From positions 1 through 7,912 of the forward strand of contig UQVD01000090.1 in NCBI GenBank assembly GCA_900544385.1: a DNA stretch of 7,912 nt, given 5' to 3'. This stretch comes from an uncultured Collinsella sp. GTDB lineage: Bacteria > Actinomycetota > Coriobacteriia > Coriobacteriales > Coriobacteriaceae. A model generated the notes under the pieces. That model saw only the letters and a program-made list of their open reading frames with translations. It did not search any database and was not told the origin of the DNA. The position numbers and the translations under genes were made by a program. Below, one piece after another: positions 1 through 7,864 of the stretch. Positions within the stretch are counted from its first letter, which is position 1, and each line of letters opens with the position of its first letter.

Positions 1-1265
1 CCGATGTGAAGCAGCGCCGCGAGCGCGCCGCCAAATCCGGCACCCAGGCAGGCCGTCACAAACGGGCGGACAAGCGGCAGCGTAACGGCATACATCAGAG
101 GCTCGCCCACGCCCAGGATACCAACGGGGATGGACTCGGCGACGTACTTCTTGAGCTTGGCGTTCTTGGTCTTAAAGTACAGCGCCAGACCGGCACCGAC
201 CTGGCCGCCGCCAGCCATCATAAGGATGGGCAGCAGGTAGTTGATGCCCTTGGTAGCGCCGTCGGGATCATTGAGCATAGCGTGGATCGGCGTAAGTGCC
301 TGATGCAGGCCAACGGACACCAGCGGCAAGAAGCCTGCCGACAGGATATAGCCGCCCAGAACGCCCAGCTTCTCAAAGATAAAGGTGAGGACGCTAAAGA
401 TCGCGGTCGTCAGCCAAGCGCCAACCGGCTGGATGACAAGCATCAAAGCAAAGGCGCCGATGATGAGCACCAGCAGCGGGGACAGGAACGTATCGAGCGC
501 GTTGGGCATGACCTTGCGAATCTGACGCTCCATCCAGGCGAAAAATGCGCCTGCGATGAGAGCTGCGATCATGCCGCCCGCGGCGGGATTGTACTGTGCA
601 TTGGTGAGCGGCAGCAGAATAGCGGTGCTGGGATCGGCGGCGCCAGGCGCGAGCAGAGGCATAGCACTGTTAGCGATGCACATCATGCCGGCAATACCGC
701 CCAACGCAGCGGAGCCACCAAACTCGCGCGCCGCGTTATAGCCCACCAAAATGGGCAGATAGGCAAAGAGGGCCCAGCCCATGGAGCGAATGCCCTGATA
801 CCACCACTCACCTGCAAGCGCACCGGCCGTCGAGACATTAATGACGTTGCAGATACCGTTGATAAGGCCAGCCGCAATAATGCCGGGAAGCAGGGCAACA
901 AAGACATTGGAAATCTTCTTGAGGAAGGCCTGAACCGGCTTGGACTCGTACTTTGCCTTCTGCGCGGCCTTGTTTGTGGCCGCAGCGTCAACCACACTCT
1001 CGTCGGCAACGCCTTTCGCAAGGCCGGTGAGCTTGGAGAATTCCTCGAGCACCTTATTCACCTTGCCCGGACCCAGCACGATCTGCATCGTGTCGTCCTC
1101 GACCAGGCCCATTACGCCATCGAGTGCCTTAATACCCTCCGTGTCGACGTTGCCCGTATCTTTGACGGTCACGCGCAGACGCGTCATGCACGCCGCGTTT
1201 GCCAGCACGTTGTCTTTACCGCCCAAAAGGTCCAGCAGCTTTTGAGCCAGCTCTTTGTTCGTCAT
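1..1265 (-). CDS. murP: PTS EIIBC transporter, N-acetylmuramic acid type (MurP), 3' end missing
   Basis: This is a membrane PTS permease of the glucose/sucrose superfamily that takes up and phosphorylates its sugar. Next to murQ the substrate is most likely MurNAc, delivered as MurNAc-6-phosphate. The frame is open from the ATG at 1265 to the window edge: 421 full codons without a stop. The EIIB domain covers about residues 1-85, with the phosphorylated cysteine at C26 in the motif CMTRLR. A linker follows (about 86-112), then the hydrophobic EIIC domain from about 120, with the loop motif GVGEPLMYAV near 386-395. The start is set by AAGGAGG four bases before the ATG. E. coli MurP has about 474 residues, so roughly 50 C-terminal residues lie outside the window. 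No EIIA domain is visible, and one fused at the missing C-terminus cannot be excluded. The gene lies 57 nt after murQ, so it is probably in the same operon. EIIBC proteins for sucrose or trehalose look similar; the assignment rests mainly on context. Confidence 0.9.
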   Translation of the reverse strand, partial: MTNKELAQKLLDLLGGKDNVLANAACMTRLRVTVKDTGNVDTEGIKALDGVMGLVEDDTMQIVLGPGKVNKVLEEFSKLTGLAKGVADESVVDAAATNKAAQKAKYESKPVQAFLKKISNVFVALLPGIIAAGLINGICNVINVSTAGALAGEWWYQGIRSMGWALFAYLPILVGYNAAREFGGSAALGGIAGMMCIANSAMPLLAPGAADPSTAILLPLTNAQYNPAAGGMIAALIAGAFFAWMERQIRKVMPNALDTFLSPLLVLIIGAFALMLVIQPVGAWLTTAIFSVLTFIFEKLGVLGGYILSAGFLPLVSVGLHQALTPIHAMLNDPDGATKGINYLLPILMMAGGGQVGAGLALYFKTKNAKLKKYVAESIPVGILGVGEPLMYAVTLPLVRPFVTACLGAGFGGALAALLHI

Positions 1266-1322
1266 AACTCCTCCTTGTATTGGGTATCTCTTCTTGATGT
1301 CATATCTGCTCACGCCGTGCAC

Positions 1323-2246
<924 letters not shown>

Positions 2247-2262
2247 TTTGTTCACCTCATCT
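2247..2262 (-). promoter_or_regulatory. Shine-Dalgarno of murQ overlapping the regulator stop codon
   Basis: Read on the minus strand, the regulator ends in AGA TGA, and the next bases (GGTG AACAAA) lead to the murQ ATG. The last A of the stop codon and the bases after it form the GAGGTG ribosome site. This arrangement is typical of translational coupling, and it decides the murQ start in favour of 2246. Confidence 0.7.
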
Positions 2263-3108
2263 TTCCTGTTTCTCGATGTAGTTTTGCTTGATGACATGCG
2301 TCGCCCGTTCGTAATCGCTCGCAACGTAAGCAGCGTAGAGGGCATCGACAACCATAAGCTGAGCCATACGCGAGGCCATGGCACCGCTGCGGACCAAGGG
2401 CTCGCTTGCAGCAACGCCGAGCACGGCATCGGCCATGGTGGCAAGCTTGGACGATCCATCTACTTTGGTCACGGCCACAACGGGACAGTTGTGGCGTTGG
2501 GCCTCGGCGGTGCAGTCCAGTACTTCTTGCGTTAAGCCCGAGTAGCTAAAAGCAATGCCGATATCGCCTTCGTGCATGTTCTTGGCGCACAAGAGTTGGT
2601 CGTGCCAGTCATCGTACAGATGGCATTCCTTGTCGACACGCATGAGCTTTTGTGCCAGATCGTGTGCAACCAAGCGAGAAGCACCAATACCGAACAGATT
2701 GACCATGCGCGCCCGCTTAAGATAGGCTGCACATCGTTCCAAAACGGTGTAATCGAGTGTTCGCGCCGTCGCCTCGATCGTGCGCACGTTGCTTTTCATC
2801 ACCTTCCCCACGATACGTTCGACGCTGTCATCCACGGAGATGTCCTCGAGGGCAACGTCCTTTCTGTCGCCCAGGAGCGCAAGTTCGGCAATCAGTTCGC
2901 GCTGGAACTCCTTGTAGCCCGCAAAACCCAAGCGCTTGCAAAAGCGCAAAATGCTCGAGGGCGAGGAGAACGTGGCATCGGCAAGACCGCGGACGGACAG
3001 CCCGACCACCTCATGCGGATGAGCACTCACGTATGCGATGACATTGCGCTCCGCCGGACTTGCGCTGAGCTCACGCTCGCGAAGCCTTAAAAGCAATCCG
3101 TTTGCCAT
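2257..3108 (-). CDS. murR: RpiR/MurR-family transcriptional regulator (HTH + SIS)
   Basis: This is a sugar-phosphate-responsive DNA-binding regulator of 283 residues, probably controlling the murQ-murP genes just downstream. An N-terminal RpiR-type helix-turn-helix spans about residues 15-75 and contains SVRGLADATFSSPSSILRFC and the typical KRLGFAGYKEFQ. A C-terminal SIS domain spans about 118-260, with NLFGIGASRLVAHDLAQKLM (137-156) and the phosphosugar motif FSYSGLTQEVLD (187-198). E. coli MurR binds MurNAc-6-phosphate as inducer, and the same ligand is inferred here from context. I chose the ATG at 3108 because GGAGGTG sits at ideal spacing before it. A GTG at 3117 in the same frame lies inside that Shine-Dalgarno and is unlikely to be used. 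In E. coli murR is divergent from murQP; here it is the first gene of a co-directional set. The gene symbol rests on context, since other RpiR paralogues look much the same. Confidence 0.9.
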   Translation of the reverse strand: MANGLLLRLRERELSASPAERNVIAYVSAHPHEVVGLSVRGLADATFSSPSSILRFCKRLGFAGYKEFQRELIAELALLGDRKDVALEDISVDDSVERIVGKVMKSNVRTIEATARTLDYTVLERCAAYLKRARMVNLFGIGASRLVAHDLAQKLMRVDKECHLYDDWHDQLLCAKNMHEGDIGIAFSYSGLTQEVLDCTAEAQRHNCPVVAVTKVDGSSKLATMADAVLGVAASEPLVRSGAMASRMAQLMVVDALYAAYVASDYERATHVIKQNYIEKQER

Positions 3109-3142
3109 CTCAAACACCTCCGTTGAGAAGAATTAAAGACCA

Positions 3143-3182
3143 ACGAACGATTCGTACCGGATATAAACAGCTTTTACGGTAC
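3143..3182. repeat. Two short inverted repeats in the murR leader
   Basis: ACGAA CGA TTCGT (3143-3155) has perfect 5-bp arms around a 3-bp spacer. GTACCG (3154-3159) and CGGTAC (3177-3182) form a perfect 6-bp inverted repeat with 17 bp between, roughly two helical turns centre to centre. Either could be a second operator or a leader hairpin. They are short enough to occur by chance. Confidence 0.25.
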
Positions 3183-3183
3183 A

Positions 3184-3206
3184 TTGTGCCGCATCATGGC
3201 GCACAA
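3184..3206. promoter_or_regulatory. Candidate operator: 23-bp palindrome upstream of murR
   Basis: The outer arms TTGTGC (3184-3189) and GCACAA (3201-3206) are perfect inverted repeats. The inner bases CA (3192-3193) and TG (3197-3198) also pair, and only the two positions between them fail, centred on 3195. It lies just downstream of the candidate extended -10 (3216-3224), covering about +3 to +25 of the predicted transcript, where a repressor would block RNA polymerase. Binding by the MurR-like protein is inferred from position alone. Confidence 0.45.
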
Positions 3207-3215
3207 AGGGCGGGC

Positions 3216-3224
3216 ATTCTACCA
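3216..3224 (-). promoter_or_regulatory. Candidate extended -10 promoter element of the murR-murQ-murP operon
   Basis: On the minus strand this reads TGG TAGAAT: a -10 hexamer with five of six consensus bases preceded by the TGN extension. No good -35 is present 17 bases upstream, which is acceptable for an extended -10 promoter. Transcription would start near 3209 and give a leader of about 100 nt before the regulator ATG. A weaker alternative -10, TATATC, lies near 3161-3166. Confidence 0.4.
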
Positions 3225-3312
3225 CTCGCCCCTCAAATCCGACCGCTCGGAAATACGCGCGACACAAAATAATTCAACAAGGTCGCATTATCAGAAACGG
3301 GTTTGTTACCGG

Positions 3313-3894
3313 CTAGCGCCTCGCATGGGCGCCGATCGGCCGAGTCGCATGGCGCACCAACGCCGCCGCCAGCAATACCAACAGCATGGCGGTGACATAG
3401 CCCGCAGCATCGAATCCTAAATCGATAACGTCGAAATGCCTGCCGGGAACAAAAATCTTATGTACCTGATCGCCAACGGAGCAGGCGGCGCAAAAGAGCA
3501 ATACGGGCACGCAACGGGAGCATACGCTCCACGGACGCCTGGAAAAGCAAACCACGACCACCGAGGCGAACAATCCGACGAAGAAAAACTCTACGGTATG
3601 GGCAACGCGACGGACGTTCGTGCCCACCCACATGCGAATGGAAGCAAGTCGGCCAGACCGGACATTCGAGGCAGCCGAATCGGTGCCCCCGGTCATTCCG
3701 TTCTCCGTCTGGGCTTCACCCGTGGCATCGACAGCCTGAACGCCCGTAGCCTGGCCCTCCACCACACGCGCGGTAGACTCGCTCAGCAACGACGTCTCCA
3801 CCGCATTTTGCTCCGTCAGCACCCAGATGCCCGCCAGCGTTGCAGCGAACAGAACGATCGCGGTCCATCCGATTATCTGTTTTACGCGCGCCAA
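3313..3894 (-). CDS. VanZ-family membrane protein, TTG start
   Basis: This is a 193-residue membrane protein of the VanZ-like family, whose founding member is linked to low-level teicoplanin resistance in enterococci. The molecular role of most members is unknown. The family signature is in the C-terminal half: RRVAHTVEFFFVGLFAS (95-111), SVGDQVHKIFVPGRHFDVID (139-158) and the final helix DAAGYVTAMLLVLLAAALV (162-180). Hydrophobic segments lie at about 6-26, 100-118, 128-140 and 163-181. Between the first two is a long hydrophilic stretch (about 27-95) rich in Ser, Thr, Gly, Ala and Glu. I chose the TTG at 3894 because GGAGG sits seven bases upstream. The frame is open to another TTG at 3936, but that lacks a ribosome site. 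The gene lies 104 nt after the recombinase and 204 nt before the regulator, with no clear terminator after it. A link to cell-wall salvage by the neighbouring mur genes is only suggestive. Confidence 0.8.
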   Translation of the reverse strand: MARVKQIIGWTAIVLFAATLAGIWVLTEQNAVETSLLSESTARVVEGQATGVQAVDATGEAQTENGMTGGTDSAASNVRSGRLASIRMWVGTNVRRVAHTVEFFFVGLFASVVVVCFSRRPWSVCSRCVPVLLFCAACSVGDQVHKIFVPGRHFDVIDLGFDAAGYVTAMLLVLLAAALVRHATRPIGAHARR

Positions 3895-3998
3895 GGGCCA
3901 ACCTCCTTTTTTGAATATCAGCGAGTGTAGCCCCAAATGGCATCGTCACCGTATCAAAATTTGAATCGCAACAGGAAGCGACAAAGCGACGCAAACCC

Positions 3999-4604
3999 CT
4001 ACCCCGCCTCGCGCATCCAGCGATCGAACGTCCCCACGCACACGCCCAGGCACTTTGCTGCCTGGCTGCGGGTAATATCGCCCGCCTCATAGCTATCGCG
4101 CACCAGCTCAAACTGAGGAGGGCATGGCTTGCGAGGTCGACCGAAACGGACCCCTCGCGCCCGCGCCGCTGCAATTCCCTCCGCCTGGCGCCGATGGATA
4201 TTCTCGCGCTCCACCTGCGCCACGTAGCTCAGCAGTTGCAGCACAATATCGGCAATCAGGGTGTTGGTCACATCCGGCGCGCCGCTGGCCCTGGCGCGCG
4301 TGTCAAGCAATGGCATGTCCAACACCACAATGGCAACCCCGAGCTCCTTGGTAATGCGTCGCCATTCCTCAAGAATCTCGGAGTAATTACGACCAAGTCG
4401 GTCGATAGAAAGCACCACCAGCACGTCCCCGTCTCCCAGGACGTGCAACAGCTCGCGATAATGCGGCCGATCGAAGTCCTTGCCGCTCGCATGGTCGGCA
4501 TAAATATTCGCCGAGCCCACGCCATAGGCGCCCAGCGCATCCAGCTGCCGATTAAGGTTCTGATCGCGCGAACTCACCCGCGCATAACCGTACACCGTCG
4601 CCAT
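3999..4604 (-). CDS. Small serine recombinase (resolvase/invertase family)
   Basis: This 201-residue site-specific recombinase belongs to the Tn3 resolvase/DNA invertase family and would cut and rejoin DNA through a phosphoserine link at paired recognition sites. The catalytic domain has YARVSSRDQN with the nucleophile most likely S11, then VLVVLSIDRLGRNYSEI (61-77), whose D68, R69 and R72 match the family's DRxGR active-site block. The long E helix runs from about 118 to 146. A basic hinge GVRFGRPRK (151-159) leads to a C-terminal helix-turn-helix (about 164-198). The ATG at 4604 has GGGG five bases upstream and gives the normal family N-terminus. A TTG at 4634 in frame is a poorer start. 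The protein is complete in length and motifs. No transposase or terminal repeats are visible nearby, so whether it acts as a resolvase, an invertase or a domesticated element is open. Confidence 0.92.
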   Translation of the reverse strand: MATVYGYARVSSRDQNLNRQLDALGAYGVGSANIYADHASGKDFDRPHYRELLHVLGDGDVLVVLSIDRLGRNYSEILEEWRRITKELGVAIVVLDMPLLDTRARASGAPDVTNTLIADIVLQLLSYVAQVERENIHRRQAEGIAAARARGVRFGRPRKPCPPQFELVRDSYEAGDITRSQAAKCLGVCVGTFDRWMREAG

Positions 4605-4622
4605 CTCATCCCCGCTTTCTTG

Positions 4623-4649
4623 TAAACCTGCCAAAAAGGGACAGGTTTA
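4623..4649. repeat. 27-bp palindrome just upstream of the recombinase gene
   Basis: Perfect 8-bp inverted arms TAAACCTG (4623-4630) and CAGGTTTA (4642-4649) flank an 11-bp spacer that contains CC-AAAAA-GG. The palindrome lies 19-45 bp upstream of the recombinase ATG and covers the candidate -10. Small serine recombinases bind inverted-repeat sites of about 26-28 bp and often sit next to them, so this is a candidate crossover site or autoregulatory operator. A T-rich run follows on the plus strand, so a plus-strand terminator is possible, but no plus-strand gene lies nearby. Confidence 0.5.
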
Positions 4650-4672
4650 TTTTGGTAGGTTCTACCTCTCAA
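4644..4672 (-). promoter_or_regulatory. Candidate recombinase promoter with a palindromic spacer
   Basis: On the minus strand TTGAGA (4667-4672, five of six -35 bases) is followed after 17 bp by TAAACC (4644-4649, a weak -10). The spacer holds a perfect inverted repeat, GGTAG-GTT-CTACC (4654-4666). The -10 falls inside the outer arm of the 27-bp palindrome at 4623-4649. This overlap suggests that a protein bound there would control transcription of the recombinase. Confidence 0.4.
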
Positions 4673-4724
4673 ATAGCAGGTAAGCGGGCGGCCGAGCAGA
4701 CGGCAAGGTAGCCACGATTCAAAT

Positions 4725-4756
4725 GCGGAGGGCGGTCCCGAAAGGCCGCCCTCCGC
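4725..4756 (-). terminator. Hairpin terminator after rnr
   Basis: An 11-bp perfect stem, GCGGAGGGCGG (4725-4735) with CCGCCCTCCGC (4746-4756), encloses a 10-base loop. It starts about 25 nt past the rnr stop codon. On the minus strand the stem is followed by ATTTGAAT, a poor U-tract, so termination may be partial or the hairpin may mainly protect the 3' end of the mRNA. Confidence 0.6.
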
Positions 4757-4781
4757 TCCCCCACCATCGGTCGGGATTTGG

Positions 4782-6917
4782 CTAATGGATAAGCTTGAAG
4801 TCCAAGTGCCCACGCGTGGTATTGACACGTGAGACCTCGATAATCACGCGCTGCCCCAGCTCGTAACGGGTGCCTGTGTCGGCGCCCGTCAGAGTAAGCG
4901 CGTCCTCGTCGAACTCGAACCACTCGTTGCCCAGGCTCTTAATCGAAACCAAGCCTTCGACCTGCGTCAGGTCCAAGCGCACAAAGAGGCCCATGCTGCT
5001 AACCCACGAGACGGTTCCGGCATAGCGCTCGCCCAGGCGATCCTCATAGTACTGGGCAATCTTGATCTTTTGCGTCGCATGGCTGGCGGCATCTGCCGCG
5101 CGCTCGGCATCGCTACATGCGCGGCAGATCTGCGGCAGAATGCGCGGCAGCGACTCGCGCCCCTTGCCGATCAGCCACGGCGTACGGACCAAGGCGTCCT
5201 TGCCGCCGAGCTGCTCATAGGCCAACTGCAGTTTGAGCACGCGGTGCACCACCAGATCGGGGTAGCGACGGATGGGACTCGTAAAGTGGCAGTAGCACGG
5301 CGCGGCGAGCGCAAAGTGGCCCTCGTTGCGCGGCTTGTACAGCGCGCGCTGCATGCTGCGCAGAAGCAGCGTGTTAACGAGCGGTGCGTTGGCCGTACCG
5401 GCGGCAGCATCAACTGCAGCCTGCAGCTCATCGGGGCTCCCCAGGGCAATACCGGCAGCACGGCGATCGTCGATGATGCCTAGCTGCGCCAGCGCAACGG
5501 CAGCACCGTGCAGGCTATCGGGGCTCGAATCCTCATGCACGCGATAGCAGGCCTCGATATCACGGTCTGCCAGCCACTCTGCAACGCACTCGTTGGCGAG
5601 CAGCATGGCTTCCTCGATAAGCGACGTGGCACACGAACGCTCACGCGCCACAATCTGCACGGGCACTCCGTCCTCATCCAATAGAGCGCGAATCTCGGCC
5701 GTGTCAAAATCGACTGAGCCGCGGGCGCGACGAATACGACGGCGAAGTTCGGCGAGTTCGTTAGCGGCGACAAGAAAATCGCCGAGGTCGATGTTGTAGC
5801 CGCGGGCGGCCTCCTCGCACGCAAGGCCGCGCTCAAGCGCTTCCTCGCGCGAGGTCTCGGCAGCCGCAACATCCTCGGCTGCACCCTCCAGCACCGAATA
5901 CTCAACCGCGCCGGCACGCACCAGCAGCGCCTCGGCGCCGTCATAGTCCATACGCACACGCGAGCGAATCACACTGGGGTATGGATCGTAATGCCGCACG
6001 CGACCCTGTGCATCGAGCTCGATATCGACGGTAAACGCAAGACGGTCCTCGTCAGGGCGAAGCGAGCACAGGTCATTGGACAGGCGTTCGGGCAGCATGG
6101 GAAGCACACGATCGGCCAGATACACCGATGTCGTACGATGGCGAGCCTCAAGATCGATATGCCCGTCCCAAGCCACATAGTGTGAAACGTCGGCGATATG
6201 CACACCCAGCTTGTAGCCACCCACGGGCGTGCGCTCCAGCGAAATGGCATCGTCAAAGTCGCGCGCGTCGACCGGGTCGATCGTGATGACAAAGCGGTCG
6301 CGCAGATCGCGGCGGAGCGGGTCCCTAAGCGCCGCGGACACATCGAGCGAAAGCCCCTCGGCCTCGTCTAGCGCGGCCTCGGGATAGCTATCGGTATAGC
6401 CGTAACGCGCCATCACATATTGAACGCCCAAATCGGGCGCGTCATCTCCGCCAATGCGGCGTTCGATCGTCACGGTGCCCGATTCCAGGCGCGTCGGGTA
6501 GGTCAAAATGCGCGCGACAACGGCATCACCCGGGTGGACACCCAGACGATCCGCCGAGGTATCCTCGGGCAAAATGAAGAAGTCGGCCTTCAGGCGCGAA
6601 TCGAGCGGCTCAATCACACCAAGCGGACCGGCGGTCTGGTACGTACCCACCACGCTTATGGCTGCACGCTCGACCACGCCCTCGATCACGGCGCGCCGCT
6701 CACCGTGCGGGCTGTTCTTAATGCTCACGGCAACGGTATCGCCATCCATGATCTCGCGCTTACCGCGGCCCATGACCTTGTAGTCGCCGTTTTCGGTTAC
6801 AACGTAGGCGCTATGCTCATGGAGCTGCACGCGCCCGGTCAGGCTCGGACGGCGTTCGCTGCGCACCGGCCCGCGCTTATTGCGAGCTCCACGCTTATGC
6901 TTGTTATTGCGCCCCAT
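4782..6917 (-). CDS. rnr: Ribonuclease R (RNB/RNase II family 3'-5' exoribonuclease)
   Basis: This processive 3'-to-5' exoribonuclease degrades structured RNA and takes part in mRNA and rRNA turnover. The 711 residues hold OB/cold-shock-like domains at about 25-80 and 90-155, and the RNB catalytic domain at about 200-545. The active-site motif is ITIDPVDARDFDDAIS, with D214, D220, D222 and D223 in the family's spacing. The helix motif HFTSPIRRYPDLVVHR is at 544-559, and a C-terminal S1 domain spans about 631-708. The protein ends directly after S1, without the lysine-rich tail of E. coli RNase R (813 aa). Its N-terminus is instead a short basic segment (residues 3-23, rich in Arg and Lys), with no room for the winged-helix domain of longer homologues. 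AGGAGG lies four bases before the ATG at 6917. It follows ftsX across a strong terminator, so it has its own promoter, and it ends in front of a hairpin. Confidence 0.96.
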   Translation of the reverse strand: MGRNNKHKRGARNKRGPVRSERRPSLTGRVQLHEHSAYVVTENGDYKVMGRGKREIMDGDTVAVSIKNSPHGERRAVIEGVVERAAISVVGTYQTAGPLGVIEPLDSRLKADFFILPEDTSADRLGVHPGDAVVARILTYPTRLESGTVTIERRIGGDDAPDLGVQYVMARYGYTDSYPEAALDEAEGLSLDVSAALRDPLRRDLRDRFVITIDPVDARDFDDAISLERTPVGGYKLGVHIADVSHYVAWDGHIDLEARHRTTSVYLADRVLPMLPERLSNDLCSLRPDEDRLAFTVDIELDAQGRVRHYDPYPSVIRSRVRMDYDGAEALLVRAGAVEYSVLEGAAEDVAAAETSREEALERGLACEEAARGYNIDLGDFLVAANELAELRRRIRRARGSVDFDTAEIRALLDEDGVPVQIVARERSCATSLIEEAMLLANECVAEWLADRDIEACYRVHEDSSPDSLHGAAVALAQLGIIDDRRAAGIALGSPDELQAAVDAAAGTANAPLVNTLLLRSMQRALYKPRNEGHFALAAPCYCHFTSPIRRYPDLVVHRVLKLQLAYEQLGGKDALVRTPWLIGKGRESLPRILPQICRACSDAERAADAASHATQKIKIAQYYEDRLGERYAGTVSWVSSMGLFVRLDLTQVEGLVSIKSLGNEWFEFDEDALTLTGADTGTRYELGQRVIIEVSRVNTTRGHLDFKLIH

Positions 6918-6951
6918 GGCGCCTCCTAACTATCGATTGCGAACTCCAAAG

Positions 6952-6957
6952 AGTCTA
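6952..6957 (-). promoter_or_regulatory. Possible -10 element of rnr
   Basis: On the minus strand TAGACT (four of six -10 bases) lies 34 bp before the rnr ATG, between the ftsX terminator and the gene, where a promoter must be if the terminator is efficient. No convincing -35 is present, so this is a weak call. Confidence 0.25.
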
Positions 6958-6992
6958 CCCAAATGATTCGCTTTCCTGCCGTCCCCTAGGAA

Positions 6993-7028
6993 TCAAAAAA
7001 CGGGCCGCCCCATAAGAGACGACCCGTT
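6993..7028 (-). terminator. Rho-independent terminator after ftsX
   Basis: On the minus strand AACGGG, then a mostly paired TCGTC/GGGCG inner stem with G-U pairs, closes with CCCGTT and runs straight into six T residues (fwd 6995-7000). It begins 24 nt after the ftsX stop codon. This is a classic intrinsic terminator, separating ftsX from rnr transcription. Confidence 0.88.
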
Positions 7029-7052
7029 GGAAGGGATGAATTCCAGGCATGC

Positions 7053-7864
7053 CTACACGCGCAGATAACGGCGCATGGCGATGGCAGAGCCAAAGAGACC
7101 GATGAGCACGCCGACAAGAATCAGTGCGGCGTAGGTCACCAGATAGTACTGCATCGGCAGCGCAAACGACATCCAGCCGACGCTCGCCTGCAGGCGCGGA
7201 ATCATCAGATTGCGCAGCAGCTCCAAAACACCGATGGAAAGCAGCGAGCCCAGAATGGCCTGCAGCACACCTTCGGTAATGAACGGCCCGCGAATGAAGC
7301 CGTTGCTGGCGCCCACCAGGCGCATAATCGCAATCTCGCGACGACGCGCTGTAATGGACAGGCGAATCGTGTTGTTGATAAAGATGAACGCGATAAAGGT
7401 CAGCAGGCCGACGAGCACCACGGCGGCGATACGGATGTAGTTGGTCACCTGGAACAGGCGGCTCACTTCCTCCTGGCCATACAGCACGCTCGCGTTGACG
7501 TCGCCGTCGTCCGCAATCTTTTGGAAGTCGGCGTTCTTCTTGAGCTTCTTGGCCGTGCTCTCGACCTGAGACGGATCGTCCATCTCAATCGCAAACGAGG
7601 CGGGCAGCGGGTTCTGGCCGTCGAGCGCACTCATGGTGGCGTCGGCGTTGCCCGACATCTTGCTCGTGTACTCGGCCAGCGCGTCGTCCTTATCCTTATA
7701 GGTCACGGACTTGACGTTGCTCCACGTCTTGAGCTCGGCCTCAAAGGCCTGGACGTCTGCCTGATCGGCGTCATCGCTAATAAAGGCATTGATGACAACC
7801 TGATCCTCGACGGTACCGATCACGGAGTTCAGCATCGCGGAACCCATAATGAACAGGCCGATGA
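7053..7864 (-). CDS. ftsX: Cell-division ABC permease FtsX, 5' end missing
   Basis: FtsX pairs with the ATPase FtsE at the division septum and passes a signal to peptidoglycan hydrolases outside the cell. The visible 269 residues include the end of the first membrane helix (IGLFIMGSAML), an extracytoplasmic domain of about 130 residues containing the family motif NPLPASFAI, and three further helices (YIRIAAVVLVGLLTFIAFIF, ITEGVLQAILGSLLSIGVLE and YLVTYAALILVGVLIGLFGS). Between them is RRREIAIMRLVGASNGFIRG, the strongest FtsX signature. The stop is TAG at 7053-7055. The Met at 7847 is internal to helix 1 and is not the start, because the frame continues to 7862. About 30 N-terminal residues are lost because the genomic sequence ends at 7864, where adapter begins. 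ftsE would be expected just upstream. Confidence 0.95.

Noticed and set aside
2247..2459. A 71-residue N-terminal extension of MurQ
   Set aside because: It overlaps the 3' end of the regulator in another frame, has low-complexity shadow composition, and the internal ATG at 2246 has a good ribosome site and the family's normal N-terminus.
3109..3117. GTG at 3117 as the start of the regulator
   Set aside because: The GTG is part of the GGAGGTG ribosome site that serves the ATG at 3108.
3965..4000. Direct repeat AGCGAC...AGCGAC after the recombinase as an attachment site or terminator
   Set aside because: The repeats are only six bases, do not form a stable hairpin and have no partner copy at the other side of the gene.
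3716..4174. Open frame on the minus strand spanning the recombinase 3' end and the VanZ-like 5' end
   Set aside because: It overlaps two recognised genes in a different frame and has no recognisable domain or ribosome site.
7845..7847. The ATG at 7847 as the start of FtsX
   Set aside because: The frame continues upstream with hydrophobic residues of membrane helix 1, and no Shine-Dalgarno precedes the ATG. It is an internal methionine of a truncated gene.
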